Shown: positions 8,194 through 15,808, counted from the stretch's first letter. The stretch: DNA of 41,360 bases from an uncultured Bdellovibrionales bacterium (GCA_903926205.1 CAIYID010000052.1:1-41360), one strand, 5' to 3'. Numbers and translations: made by a program. The notes: a model not told the origin generated them from the sequence alone.

Positions 8194-8640
8194 TCAATTG
8201 GGGTTAATGGCCACATCAGGCCACTTCGAGGATATTAATATATCATACATCGATATGAGAGAGCCATACTTCACATCTTTTTCCGAGTTAAGAACAATAT
8301 CTTTCTGCTCCGTAAATTTAGTTCGCCAATCAAGAAGCGCTTGGCTCACGCGTGCTCGATCAATTTGATTATTGCTATTGGGAAAGGCTTTCTCCGCTTG
8401 GTTTTCACTGAGAACCACTTTGTCAGCGTAAAGTTTCACACTGAGTTTCACCTGATTGAGTGGAGGCGGTGGTGGTGGCTCTTGCGATTGGGCTGGAGCA
8501 TCTGGATTTGAGGGATCGATATTGATTTGCAGAGCTTCCAATTGAAGCCATGCTGCGGTCATCAACAAAAAACAAACCAACACTGAAAATAAATCAATGA
8601 ACGGGGTTAGATTCGGCTCTTCACTACTGCCCGCAGACAT
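8194..8640 (-). CDS. ExbD/TolR-family motor protein
   Basis: A 148-residue protein with a short cytoplasmic N-terminus, one transmembrane helix and a periplasmic domain. The motif N-L-T-P-F-I-D-L-F-S-V-L-V-C-F-L-L holds the conserved Asp near residue 17. After the membrane a Pro-rich linker (E-P-P-P-P-P-P) leads to a domain with K-L-S-V-K-L-Y-A-D-K-V-V-L-S, typical of this fold. It starts 2 bp after the channel gene and is followed after 6 bp by a second, different ExbD protein. One channel with two unlike ExbD subunits matches the composition of Agl/Glt-type gliding motors, where AglS and a second ExbD-like protein accompany AglR. Confidence 0.88.
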   Translation of the reverse strand: MSAGSSEEPNLTPFIDLFSVLVCFLLMTAAWLQLEALQINIDPSNPDAPAQSQEPPPPPPLNQVKLSVKLYADKVVLSENQAEKAFPNSNNQIDRARVSQALLDWRTKFTEQKDIVLNSEKDVKYGSLISMYDILISSKWPDVAINPN

Positions 8641-8642
8641 AG

Positions 8643-9290
8643 TTAGGGACCTTTAAATATTTTTGCTTTATTCGCCAAAATAAAATTTAAAGTTGAAACA
8701 CTGGCTTCATGAACATCATCAATCACCTGCTGAGACCAGGAATTTAAACCGCCCCAACAAGCAAAAAGTAAAATCGAAACTAAAAGTCCAAAACCTGTGG
8801 CATTTAAGGCCTCTGCGATGGAAGAGGCCAAAACTTGCGCTTTTTCTGCAGGAGGAAGCTTGGCCACGGCAGAGAACGCCGCAATCATCCCGGAGACTGT
8901 TCCCAAAAGTCCAAGGAGCACGGCTACATTGGCTAAAGCAGAAAGTAAATCAATTCGGCGTCCGAGTTTTGGAATCTCTCGCAGCGCCACAGCATCCATC
9001 GCTGTTTGCACTTCTTCCGGAGATTTTCCATTCACCACACAAAGCAAACCCGCGCGCACAATATTCGACAGTGGTCCCTTGCTCTGAGAAACCGCACTGA
9101 TGGCTTTTTGAATCTGCCCTTGCATGCAATAAGACTGAATAAAGTTTAACAATTGGTCTTTATCCACCGAAGAGGCCGCCTTAAGGGCAAAAATTCTTTC
9201 CACGACAATAGCAATCCCAATGGCTGAGCAAGCAGCAATAGGGAACATAATGTACCAGTGACTAAAAAATATGGCAGCAAACTGACTCAT
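8643..9290 (-). CDS. MotA/TolQ/ExbB proton channel (AglR-like)
   Basis: A 215-residue protein with three predicted membrane helices: about residues 12-34, 108-140 and 160-185. The second carries G-L-L-G-T-V-S-G-M-I-A-A-F, the hallmark of the MotA/TolQ/ExbB family. The cytoplasmic loop between the first two contains A-L-R-E-I-P-K-L-G-R-R-I-D-L-L, also usual. First gene of the motor operon; GGAAG precedes the ATG. It should form the stator channel and, with the two ExbD proteins, a proton-driven motor. By context (large surface lipoproteins next door, predatory-type genome) gliding or envelope work is more likely than TonB-dependent import, but TolQ-like function cannot be excluded from sequence alone. 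Confidence 0.88.
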   Translation of the reverse strand: MSQFAAIFFSHWYIMFPIAACSAIGIAIVVERIFALKAASSVDKDQLLNFIQSYCMQGQIQKAISAVSQSKGPLSNIVRAGLLCVVNGKSPEEVQTAMDAVALREIPKLGRRIDLLSALANVAVLLGLLGTVSGMIAAFSAVAKLPPAEKAQVLASSIAEALNATGFGLLVSILLFACWGGLNSWSQQVIDDVHEASVSTLNFILANKAKIFKGP

Positions 9291-9298
9291 AGACTTCC

Positions 9299-9317
9299 CG
9301 TGAATTGTGTTAACACG
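9299..9317. promoter_or_regulatory. Palindrome upstream of the motor operon
   Basis: GTGTTAACAC (9307-9316) is a perfect 10-bp palindrome, and CGTG/CACG at 9299-9302 and 9314-9317 form an outer dyad. It sits just 10-27 bp before the start codon of the channel gene, where an operator could block transcription or translation. No regulator is identified. Confidence 0.3.
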
Positions 9318-9465
9318 AGCCTAAATAACTCACAGTTCAAAGGCAAGTATAAAGGCCACAGACCATCGTCTGGAAAAATATCATCGAAAAAAAGGGGAAA
9401 ACGACCCCGATCTGCTCTGAAGCTCCTTGACGATCTCGAAAAAGACAATTCACACCTGCTTGATC

Positions 9466-9480
9466 TGGCACTAATTATGC
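9466..9480 (+). promoter_or_regulatory. Candidate sigma-54 promoter
   Basis: TGGCAC-N5-ATGCT, with the -24 GG and -12 GC separated by exactly 10 bases, one mismatch from the consensus TGGCAC-N5-TTGCW. A start near 9492 would give a leader of about 30 bases that includes the strong AGGAGG ribosome site of the beta-barrel gene at 9522. Confidence 0.4.
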
Positions 9481-9521
9481 TTCGCTATTACCGGAAAACT
9501 TAAACTTACCAGGAGGTACAA

Positions 9522-10139
9522 ATGAAACGTTTTTTTATGTTACTCACTTTCATCAGTTTATGGACAAGCGCCTCTTTTGCGCAAGATTACCCTGAGCAAT
9601 CGACTCGATCGGGCATGGATCAGCAAGCTTGGCGTTACAGGGACCATACCGGATGGACGCCCTACCTTGGAGCGGGCGTTGGTTATACCAATAATACGAA
9701 CAACCTCTACGCCGAAGGAGTGCCTAGTTCTGTGAAAATTATCGGCTCCTATCAGTTAAAAAGTACAAAAGGAATTTTTGATTTAGGCTACGGCCTTCAA
9801 AATCAAAGTTTTTCTCAAACCAAAGCTCTGGAAAATAACATTTCTACTGCCGCAATGGAATTAGCCGCCCGATATCAGTTTGAAACCCAACTTCAGCTTG
9901 GTATTGTTTATAACCAATTATTCAATAAAGGACAAAATTTTGGCGCTAACCAGGCCGATGCAGAATTTGCCGGTGTTCAATTATTGAAAGAATTTGGAAT
10001 GGGCAGTGACTACGCAGGACGCTTCGGAGGAAAAATTCTCACCAGTCTCAATGTCAATAATGAAACCTCCAACATGTACATGCTGGAATTTCAAATTGGC
10101 TGGGGTGGAGCAGGCCCTGCCTCGACAGCCAGTAATTAG
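9522..10139 (+). CDS. Outer-membrane beta-barrel protein
   Basis: A 205-residue protein with signal peptide (MKRFFMLLTFISLWTSASFA, cut before Q-D). The mature chain shows alternating hydrophobic and polar residues typical of membrane beta-strands: W-T-P-Y-L-G-A-G-V-G-Y, K-G-I-F-D-L-G-Y-G-L, A-A-R-Y-Q-F-E-T-Q-L-Q-L-G-I-V-Y, and a late strand M-Y-M-L-E-F-Q-I-G-W-G. Length and pattern fit a small barrel of about eight strands (OmpA/OmpW-like size), but no specific family is recognised. AGGAGG stands 6 bases before the ATG, which suggests strong translation. It is monocistronic, with its own promoter candidate and terminator. Confidence 0.78.
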   Translation: MKRFFMLLTFISLWTSASFAQDYPEQSTRSGMDQQAWRYRDHTGWTPYLGAGVGYTNNTNNLYAEGVPSSVKIIGSYQLKSTKGIFDLGYGLQNQSFSQTKALENNISTAAMELAARYQFETQLQLGIVYNQLFNKGQNFGANQADAEFAGVQLLKEFGMGSDYAGRFGGKILTSLNVNNETSNMYMLEFQIGWGGAGPASTASN

Positions 10140-10183
10140 TTTCTATCGTTGTCCCGCGACGAATTGGTAAATCCTTTTCAATG

Positions 10184-10217
10184 AAAGCACCTTTGCTTAA
10201 ACAAAGGTGCTTTTTAT
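10184..10217 (+). terminator. Intrinsic terminator after beta-barrel gene
   Basis: A perfect 12-bp stem, AAAGCACCTTTG paired with CAAAGGTGCTTT, with a 6-base loop, followed by a T-rich stretch. It lies 45 bp after the stop codon. Confidence 0.88.
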
Positions 10218-10295
10218 TCGTGGTCAATGCTTAGTCCTCAAACAATTCGCTGGGATGAAATGAGTGTCGCAAATTGAGAAAAAATGTCAAAACAC

Positions 10296-10322
10296 TTATG
10301 TCTCCACCCCGTCTGCCGATAA
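10296..10322 (+). promoter_or_regulatory. Possible sigma-28 promoter
   Basis: GCCGATAA at 10315-10322 equals the sigma-28 (FliA) -10 consensus exactly. The -35 position at the required 11-base distance, TTATGTCT, matches TAAAGTTT at only 5 of 8 positions. If real, transcription of the SUMF1-like gene would start near 10332 and depend on the flagellar regulon, as the che operon appears to. Confidence 0.35.
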
Positions 10323-10407
10323 AGCATTGTACTTTAAACATAATTAATGAGGCAGACATTCATATATCTTAATTTCAATTAGGAGACACCTCTTTCCAAA
10401 ACGGAGG
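10299..10407 (+). promoter_or_regulatory. Nested inverted repeats and masked ribosome site
   Basis: TGTCTCC (10299-10305) pairs with GGAGACA (10382-10388), and inside it GTCTGCC (10311-10317) pairs with GGCAGAC (10351-10357). Just after, CCTCT (10389-10393) can pair with the ribosome site GGAGG (10403-10407) of the gene at 10418. Either DNA-level operator dyads or a leader RNA that controls translation would explain this; the exact -10-like octamer overlaps one arm, so both cannot be fully used at once. Confidence 0.4.
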
Positions 10408-10417
10408 ATTTAATTTT

Positions 10418-11359
10418 ATGAACAATAAACTATTACTTCCAATTCGCTGCGTAATAATTTCTTCGATGATCTTGATAAATCTTGCTTGTATGGGCATAGG
10501 TTCAAGTACAGTCGCTGGCTCAGCCTCCTTGAATACCTCCATTTCATGCCCGACGGGCTATGTTCCGGTTCCTCATAATTCAAACTATACAAGTACCGAC
10601 TTCTGCGTAGGAAAATACATAGCTTCTCAAAGTGGCTCTCAAGCTGTTTCTGTTGCTACAAATACACCTTGGGTCAATATCACACAGCCATCCGCTATTA
10701 CTGCTTGCCAGGCCAACGGCGCAGGCTATGACCTGATCAGCAATGCCGAGTGGCAAACCATAGCCCAAAACATTGAACAACAAGCCTCGAATTGGTCAGG
10801 GGGAGCCCTTGGCAATGGCTTTCTCAGTAATGGTATGTCCAACGGTTTTCAAAGTTCTGTCCAGGTCGCTAACGTCAGTGATTCTCAGGGGTGTTACTTG
10901 ACGGGGGACTCCTGCACCACAAACTGGGATAACCAAAAACGCACCTTTAATTTGAGTAATGGCAATGTTGTTTGGGATATTTCTGGAAATGCTTACGAGT
11001 TTATGAAAGACCTGAACACCACAAATTTTGGTACTAGCAACAATGCTTCTCAAGTCACGGCGACAACCAACCCAATCATCGGAACCTTGACCGGAGGTGC
11101 CGGTATTGCAACCGGAACTGCTGTTTTTCTTTTTGGCCCGGCTGGAAATTACACTTCATTAAACACAGGAACTATTGGTGCTGTTCAATCCTATGGCGGT
11201 CTTGGATGGATGCAAATAGGCTTTAACGGAGGAGCCATGGTTCGTGGTGGTTGCATTAGCGATCTAGGCTATACTGGCATATTCGCACTCTCTTTAGACA
11301 TGGGCACGTCGAATACCGCTGGGTACTACGGATTCCGTTGCGTCTATCACGTGCCATAA
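10418..11359 (+). CDS. SUMF1/FGE-fold lipoprotein
   Basis: A 313-residue protein. The signal region ends L-I-N-L-A-C, a good lipobox with Cys24 lipidated. The rest follows the formylglycine-generating-enzyme (SUMF1) fold: F-C-V-G-K-Y near residue 65, A-I-T-A-C-Q then Y-D-L-I-S-N-A-E-W-Q at 103-120, W-D-I-S-G-N-A-Y-E-F at about 188-197, and the ending R-G-G-C ... Y-Y-G-F-R-C-V. In this fold the family includes both real sulfatase-activating enzymes and many non-catalytic binding proteins; the paired active-site cysteines of FGE are not evident to me, so an envelope-binding role is more likely. Ribosome site ACGGAGG is 10 bases before the ATG. Monocistronic, with an unusual structured leader. 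No clear terminator follows in the gap to 11631, in which I see no other gene. Confidence 0.78.
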   Translation: MNNKLLLPIRCVIISSMILINLACMGIGSSTVAGSASLNTSISCPTGYVPVPHNSNYTSTDFCVGKYIASQSGSQAVSVATNTPWVNITQPSAITACQANGAGYDLISNAEWQTIAQNIEQQASNWSGGALGNGFLSNGMSNGFQSSVQVANVSDSQGCYLTGDSCTTNWDNQKRTFNLSNGNVVWDISGNAYEFMKDLNTTNFGTSNNASQVTATTNPIIGTLTGGAGIATGTAVFLFGPAGNYTSLNTGTIGAVQSYGGLGWMQIGFNGGAMVRGGCISDLGYTGIFALSLDMGTSNTAGYYGFRCVYHVP

Positions 11360-11631
11360 GAAGCGCTGAAGAGAAAAGATACAGCACAATATGAAATTTT
11401 GGTTCCATTATGGCTCTATTATCGTTCCATAAAATATGAAAATTATGAATTTATTATAAGCTTTTCTCGGGAAATAAATAAAGTTATCTTTAGAAAACGA
11501 ATTTGATGAATATTCTCACGAAATCCTGTATGTTCCTCGCGATGACTAACCAGTTTCGTGTTGTAACTTATGGAAAATTAATTCCTACAACATTGAAATG
11601 GCATTAAAACTAAACAGGAGAATAAATAACT

Positions 11632-12168
11632 ATGAATAAATTACTTTGTGCATTGATGATGATTTCATTTGCAAGCGTCACTTGGGCAGCGAATTTAGAT
11701 CAATTATCGCTCGACGAACGTTATAAAACTATCGAATCTCTTTTTAAAAGTGGAAGTCCGATTTCAGTAGAAAACGTAGCTAATGCTCATCCGAAATTTA
11801 AATACCTCATGAACAATGAGGAATCTGGGCGCGTTCAAGCTTTGAATAATTTACTAAACAACGTCGACATAAAAATAAGCCAAAAGTTTTTTCAACCTGG
11901 TTCTTATTCGGTTTCGCTTCGGTACATTTTTGAACAAGATCCTTATGACAAGCCATTTGTCGTAATCAACTTCAATGCGGCGGGAGATATTTCAAAACTT
12001 GAAACGCAATCAAACGAGGCTACTGTCAAAAACCTCGGCTGGGGCAGCACTCTTCCTCCTTGGTACCAAACACAAGATATACTTACTTTTAAAACAGCAA
12101 GCTTAGATGGTAAAAACTATCTTCTTGTCTCTTTTGGCTTAAACATGTTCGGCTACTCTGAACTATAG
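11632..12168 (+). CDS. Exported protein of unknown function
   Basis: A 178-residue protein with a signal peptide (MNKLLCALMMISFASVTWAA). The N-terminal half looks helical (L-D-E-R-Y-K-T-I-E-S-L-F-K-S-G, N-A-H-P-K-F-K-Y-L-M). The C-terminal half looks like beta-strands (S-V-S-L-R-Y-I-F, F-V-V-I-N-F-N, N-Y-L-L-V-S-F-G-L). No family recognised. A CAGGAG ribosome site stands 12 bases before the ATG, and an intrinsic terminator follows, so it is a single-gene unit. Likely periplasmic or on the outer membrane. Confidence 0.72.
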   Translation: MNKLLCALMMISFASVTWAANLDQLSLDERYKTIESLFKSGSPISVENVANAHPKFKYLMNNEESGRVQALNNLLNNVDIKISQKFFQPGSYSVSLRYIFEQDPYDKPFVVINFNAAGDISKLETQSNEATVKNLGWGSTLPPWYQTQDILTFKTASLDGKNYLLVSFGLNMFGYSEL

Positions 12169-12190
12169 AAAAAATCTAAATTTAAATTAA

Positions 12191-12226
12191 AAAAGAAGGT
12201 CGCAGGAAGCGGCCTTCTTTTTTTTC
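12191..12226 (+). terminator. Intrinsic terminator
   Basis: GAAGGTCGC pairs with GCGGCCTTC (one G-T pair) around AGGAA, with A-run before and a run of at least eight T after. It lies 22 bp behind the stop of the exported protein gene. Confidence 0.88.
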
Positions 12227-12447
12227 ATTTAAATTAGTACCTTTCGAAATCCGCTTCTCATTTTCGTGTGGCCGACAAGACAAAATCAGCTGACAAAAGC
12301 AAAAGATCTTCCCTCCCATGTTCTAGCAACGGGGCTAACCGCATAAACATATGGATTTAATAAATTTTCTAGATTGCGCTGAGTGATAAACGATGAAGTG
12401 AGAAGAACCCTTTGGCTGTGTTGGTTGAAACCAAAGAAAATGTAAGT

Positions 12448-12532
12448 TGGTGCGCGAAGGGGGACTCGAACCCCCACACCTTTCGGCTTACGCACCTCAA
12501 GCGTACGTGTCTACCAGTTCCACCATCCGCGC
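12448..12532 (-). tRNA. tRNA-Leu (anticodon GAG)
   Basis: Read on the minus strand, 85 bases form a class II tRNA: acceptor G-C-G-C-G-G-A pairing with the 3' T-T-C-G-C-G-C, D-loop with A-A-C-T-G-G-T-A-G-A, anticodon stem TACGC/GCGTA around T-T-GAG-G-T, a long variable arm containing CCGAAAGG, T-loop G-G-T-T-C-G-A-G-T-C-C, and an encoded CCA. The anticodon reads CUC and CUU. Reading frames across this gene on either strand are artefacts. Confidence 0.95.
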
Positions 12533-12550
12533 TCCGGAGTAGAAGGACTA

Positions 12551-12579
12551 TTTAAAACTCTGGAGCCCCTCAAAGTCAA
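12551..12579 (-). promoter_or_regulatory. Promoter of tRNA-Leu
   Basis: On the minus strand TTGACT (12579-12574) and TTTAAA (12556-12551) are separated by 17 bases. The start would fall near 12544, about 12 bases before the mature tRNA. Confidence 0.6.
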
Positions 12580-12680
12580 TAGAACTCGATCCCAGACCAA
12601 AGTTTTCCTTTTGCGACCTATAAAAACAATCACGTCTATTTTTTTAACCCCAAAGACGGGAGTCGGAGTCTTACTTATGT

Positions 12681-12843
12681 ACGGAGCATGATGCTCCAAA
12701 GGTAGAGGGAGAGCAGCTAGGATGGCTTAAATTCTCCCAGTGAAGTAAGAAGTTCCTCCTTTAGTTAAATGGTTAAGTAGGTCTCATGAGGTTAGGTGGT
12801 TCCCTCTTGAGATCTCGCGGGGCGAAAAGCCCCGCTTTTTTTT
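12681..12843 (+). ncRNA. Possible small RNA ahead of an orphan terminator
   Basis: A strong plus-strand terminator ends here, but no plus-strand gene feeds it: the nearest one ends at 12168 with its own terminator, and the tRNA and che genes run the other way. The stretch before it has hairpin GGAGCA-TGA-TGCTCC (12683-12697) and a long-range pairing AGAGGGA (12704-12710) with TCCCTCT (12801-12807), plus an imperfect stem CCTCCTT/AAGTAGG inside. I see no known RNA family (not SRP, RNase P or tmRNA). The 5' end is a guess. No strong sigma-70 promoter is visible. The rest of 12533-12863 holds only the tRNA promoter. Confidence 0.35.
12817..12843 (+). terminator. Strong intrinsic terminator (orphan)
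   Basis: GCGGGGC, loop GAAAA, GCCCCGC, then eight T. On the other strand the hairpin is followed by no T-run, so it works in the plus direction only and does not end the che operon. Confidence 0.85.
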
Positions 12844-12863
12844 CTTTTTTTGATTTTTTAGAG

Positions 12864-15329
12864 TTAGCTCACTTTGGCCGTTCGGCCCTTGCTCTTTTCT
12901 TCGACAAGCTCGACAATTTTTTCTGCAATATCATCAAGAGGTAGTTGATATTCAACTCCACCCATTTTTGCAGCTTCTTTAGGCATACCATAGACCACTG
13001 AGGTTTCTTCGTCCTGACCGATGGTTCTCGCCCCTGCGTCTCTCAAAACTTTCATCTGTCTTGCTCCGTCGGCGCCCATTCCAGTCAATATCACACCAAC
13101 CACATTTCCAATGCGATTATCGGCCACACTCTTAAACAAATAATCCACAGAAGGTCTATGTCGATTCATCAAAGGATCATCATTGATGACTACTTTTATT
13201 CCACTTCCCGATTGTGTTATTCCCATTTGTTTTCCACCAGGGGCGATTAAAACCAAATTAGGTTTTACTTCATCTCCATCTGCCGCTTCACGCACCTCAA
13301 AAGGACAATAACTGTTCAATCGAGCCGCAAAGGCCTCGGAAAATACGGGTGGAATATGCTGTACAATCAGAATTGGAGGAATTTGATCAGGTAAACTTTC
13401 CAGCACATGGCGCAAGGCCTCTGTACCACCGGTGGAAGCACCCATAACAATAAGAGATAATTCATCACCATATGCCGTTTTGCGCAAAACTTTGCGTCTT
13501 TTTTGATTTTTCACAAGATTTGCTTTGGCCGCGGTTTTTAAGCTCTCACAAATTCTATCTGCAGCCTCTTTCAAATCATTGAATTCTGGTTTCTGAATGT
13601 AGTCAACCGCGCCAATCTCAAGAGCTTTGAGGATTTGCGGTCCTTCTTCTTTACTGATCGAGGTGATCATGACTGTCGGTATCCCATAAACAGGATGGAG
13701 TTTCTGCAATAGCGTTACACCGTCCATCTCAGGCATATTAACATCCATTGTAATCACGTCAGGACGATTGGCTTTAATCGCCGCTTCCACCTCAGAAGGC
13801 CTGCCGATAGCGCCAATCACTTCTAAATTTGGATCTTTTGATATCAATTGGCCTAAAAGATGACGAATGGTTGCAGAATCGTCGACGATCAACACTTTCA
13901 CTTTTTTCGTCATCACTGGCGACACTATTTTTGGCTCTGGAGTCACCACCTTCCGAGGCGCAAGTTTTGTAAAACTATTTGCTTTTGGAAGAGCAACTCT
14001 TTGCGGTACCGCCATGCTCTTTTGAGCCTTTGCATCTCGAAGAGAAAGAATTGTTTTAATTTTCGATCGAAGCTCATCGCCAGCCTCCACTAAATTTTCA
14101 AGTGAAGGTTTTTCTACGTAATCAATTGCTCCCAATTTTAAAGCTGTTTGTGCCATCGTTGGATCATCTCGATTGATCGCTGAGACAATCACAACCGGAG
14201 TGTTTGGATCGTTGAACTCTTTCAAAAATCCCACGCCATCAAGTTCTGGCATATGCAGATCAAGCAAAACGATATCGAATTTATTTTTAGCGAGAATATT
14301 CAAAGCTTCGCGTCCATTTTTGGCCGTCGCCCCCACTTTGAACCCATGATCTTGCACCAAGATTTTTTTCAGCAAAGCGAGTATCGTGGGGGAATCATCC
14401 ACAGCAAGAACAGAAATTTCTTTTCTGTCGCGAGTCCTCGATGCTGGTACCAGAAAATTGATTGATGGAGCCGACTCCCCTGCAACTTTATGACAATAGA
14501 TCGAAGATCCCGCCAAATTCAAAGGTAGCCCCAGACCATTAAGACTTTCAGAAATTCCCAAGTATAAAAATCCTGAAGGATGCAAATGGTTGATCATCTG
14601 TTTTGTCACTTGTTTGATTTGCATTTGCTTGAAATATATAAATACATTTCTGCAAAAAATTATATCAAATTCCTTGCCTGCCAAAAATGAATTAGGATCC
14701 AATAAATTCAAAGGCAAAAATTCACAATGATGACGTAAATCATCTCTGACCTTCGAAAAATCAGAGACTTCACCCTGACCTCGAATCCAATGATTACTCA
14801 CATAAATCGCTGGAGAAGTGCGAACCTCTTCGACTCGATAAACTCCATTTTTTGCATGCTTCACAGACTCTGGATCAATATCAGTTCCCCAAATTTTAAA
14901 ACTCAGTTCAGGGGCTAATTGTTTTAAATGAACATTCAGAAACATTGCCAAAGAATATACTTCTTGACCTCGGCTGCAAGCGGCTGACCAAACTCGAATT
15001 TGCTTATCTGGTCTTGCGCGAGCCGCTTCTATAGCTGCAGGTAAGCCTGTCGAAATCAAGTGTTCAAAATGCGCGAACTCTCGAAAAAAATACGTGTGAT
15101 GTGTCGTCATGAGAGAAAGTAGAGCCTGACTCTCCTGCTCCAGATGATGAGTCAAATACTCCAAATAGTGAGAAAAGCCATCAATGCCGAGCCTCACCAT
15201 TCGACTACGAAGTCGATTTTCAACCATAGCAACTTGCCGCGCTCCCAATTGGATCCCGGCCATTTCAGATACTATCTGAGAAACTTTTTCAACAACGGTA
15301 GCAACAAGCTCCTTAGATTCATCACTCAT
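12864..15329 (-). CDS. cheB: CheR-REC-REC-CheB fusion chemotaxis protein
   Basis: An 821-residue protein joining four modules. Residues 1-285: CheR methyltransferase, with the SAM-binding A-A-C-S-R-G-Q-E at 116-123 and I-I-F-C-R-N-V-F-I-Y-F near 223-233. Residues 305-425: receiver domain with Asp357 (L-L-D-L-H-M-P-E). Residues 478-595: second receiver with Asp529 (T-M-D-V-N-M-P-E). Residues 625-815: CheB methylesterase with the triad Ser632 (G-A-S-T-G-G), His658 (Q-H-I-P-P) and Asp754 (G-M-G-A-D-G). So one chain can add and remove receptor methyl groups, with the second receiver most likely gating the esterase. CheR has G-Q-E where enterobacterial CheR has G-E-E. Last gene of the cheA-cheW operon, 14 bp after cheW. 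No chemoreceptor or separate cheY is in the window. Confidence 0.92.
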   Translation of the reverse strand: MSDESKELVATVVEKVSQIVSEMAGIQLGARQVAMVENRLRSRMVRLGIDGFSHYLEYLTHHLEQESQALLSLMTTHHTYFFREFAHFEHLISTGLPAAIEAARARPDKQIRVWSAACSRGQEVYSLAMFLNVHLKQLAPELSFKIWGTDIDPESVKHAKNGVYRVEEVRTSPAIYVSNHWIRGQGEVSDFSKVRDDLRHHCEFLPLNLLDPNSFLAGKEFDIIFCRNVFIYFKQMQIKQVTKQMINHLHPSGFLYLGISESLNGLGLPLNLAGSSIYCHKVAGESAPSINFLVPASRTRDRKEISVLAVDDSPTILALLKKILVQDHGFKVGATAKNGREALNILAKNKFDIVLLDLHMPELDGVGFLKEFNDPNTPVVIVSAINRDDPTMAQTALKLGAIDYVEKPSLENLVEAGDELRSKIKTILSLRDAKAQKSMAVPQRVALPKANSFTKLAPRKVVTPEPKIVSPVMTKKVKVLIVDDSATIRHLLGQLISKDPNLEVIGAIGRPSEVEAAIKANRPDVITMDVNMPEMDGVTLLQKLHPVYGIPTVMITSISKEEGPQILKALEIGAVDYIQKPEFNDLKEAADRICESLKTAAKANLVKNQKRRKVLRKTAYGDELSLIVMGASTGGTEALRHVLESLPDQIPPILIVQHIPPVFSEAFAARLNSYCPFEVREAADGDEVKPNLVLIAPGGKQMGITQSGSGIKVVINDDPLMNRHRPSVDYLFKSVADNRIGNVVGVILTGMGADGARQMKVLRDAGARTIGQDEETSVVYGMPKEAAKMGGVEYQLPLDDIAEKIVELVEEKSKGRTAKVS

Positions 15330-15343
15330 TTACACACCAGTTT

Positions 15344-15808
15344 TTATGCTGCTTTTACATTTTTTTGTTTCATCACTGAACGATCTTCAACTGACAATGC
15401 TCGAGAAATATCTAGCATCAAGATGAGTTTTTCATCTTTGCGAAAAACCCCCGTAATATAATCAGACTTACTGGTCGACTCGACCACTGGGGGCTCAGAA
15501 ATTTTATCTTTTTCAACTGTTTGTACAGAGTTCACACGATCAACAACTACACCTAGATTGTAGTCCCCTAAATCCAAGATAATGATGGTATTTTCTTCGC
15601 TTGTGACTGGTTTGATGCTCAGCTTTAACCGCAAATCGAGCACTGAAATTACATTTCCGCGCAGATTCATAATCCCCAAAAAATGACTCGGAGATTGAGG
15701 CACCGCCGTCACTTCTGGAATACCGATCACCTCTTTGGCTGAAAGCAATGGAATCGCAAATTCACGATTACCCAAATCAAAACATAGATATCTCATATTA
15801 TCGATCAT
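15344..15808 (-). CDS. cheW: CheW coupling protein
   Basis: A 154-residue CheW domain protein of usual length. It shows the family pattern: Y-L-C-F-D-L-G at the start, K-E-V-I-G-I-P-E-V-T-A-V-P, F-L-G-I-M-N-L-R-G-N-V-I-S-V-L-D-L-R, and L-G-V-V-V-D-R-V. It links chemoreceptors to CheA in the signalling array at the inner membrane. Its ATG overlaps the end of cheA by 4 bp (ATGA), so translation is coupled. A second ATG four codons on (M-R-Y) would also give a full domain. Confidence 0.93.
   Translation of the reverse strand: MIDNMRYLCFDLGNREFAIPLLSAKEVIGIPEVTAVPQSPSHFLGIMNLRGNVISVLDLRLKLSIKPVTSEENTIIILDLGDYNLGVVVDRVNSVQTVEKDKISEPPVVESTSKSDYITGVFRKDEKLILMLDISRALSVEDRSVMKQKNVKAA

Noticed and set aside
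9258-9503. 81-codon plus-strand frame
   Set aside because: It begins inside the antisense of the channel gene, has no ribosome site and overlaps the promoter region of the beta-barrel gene.
12286-12699. Two short minus-strand frames across the tRNA
   Set aside because: They read through tRNA-Leu and its promoter; peptides such as G-V-R-V-P-L-R-A-P are typical false translations of tRNA genes.
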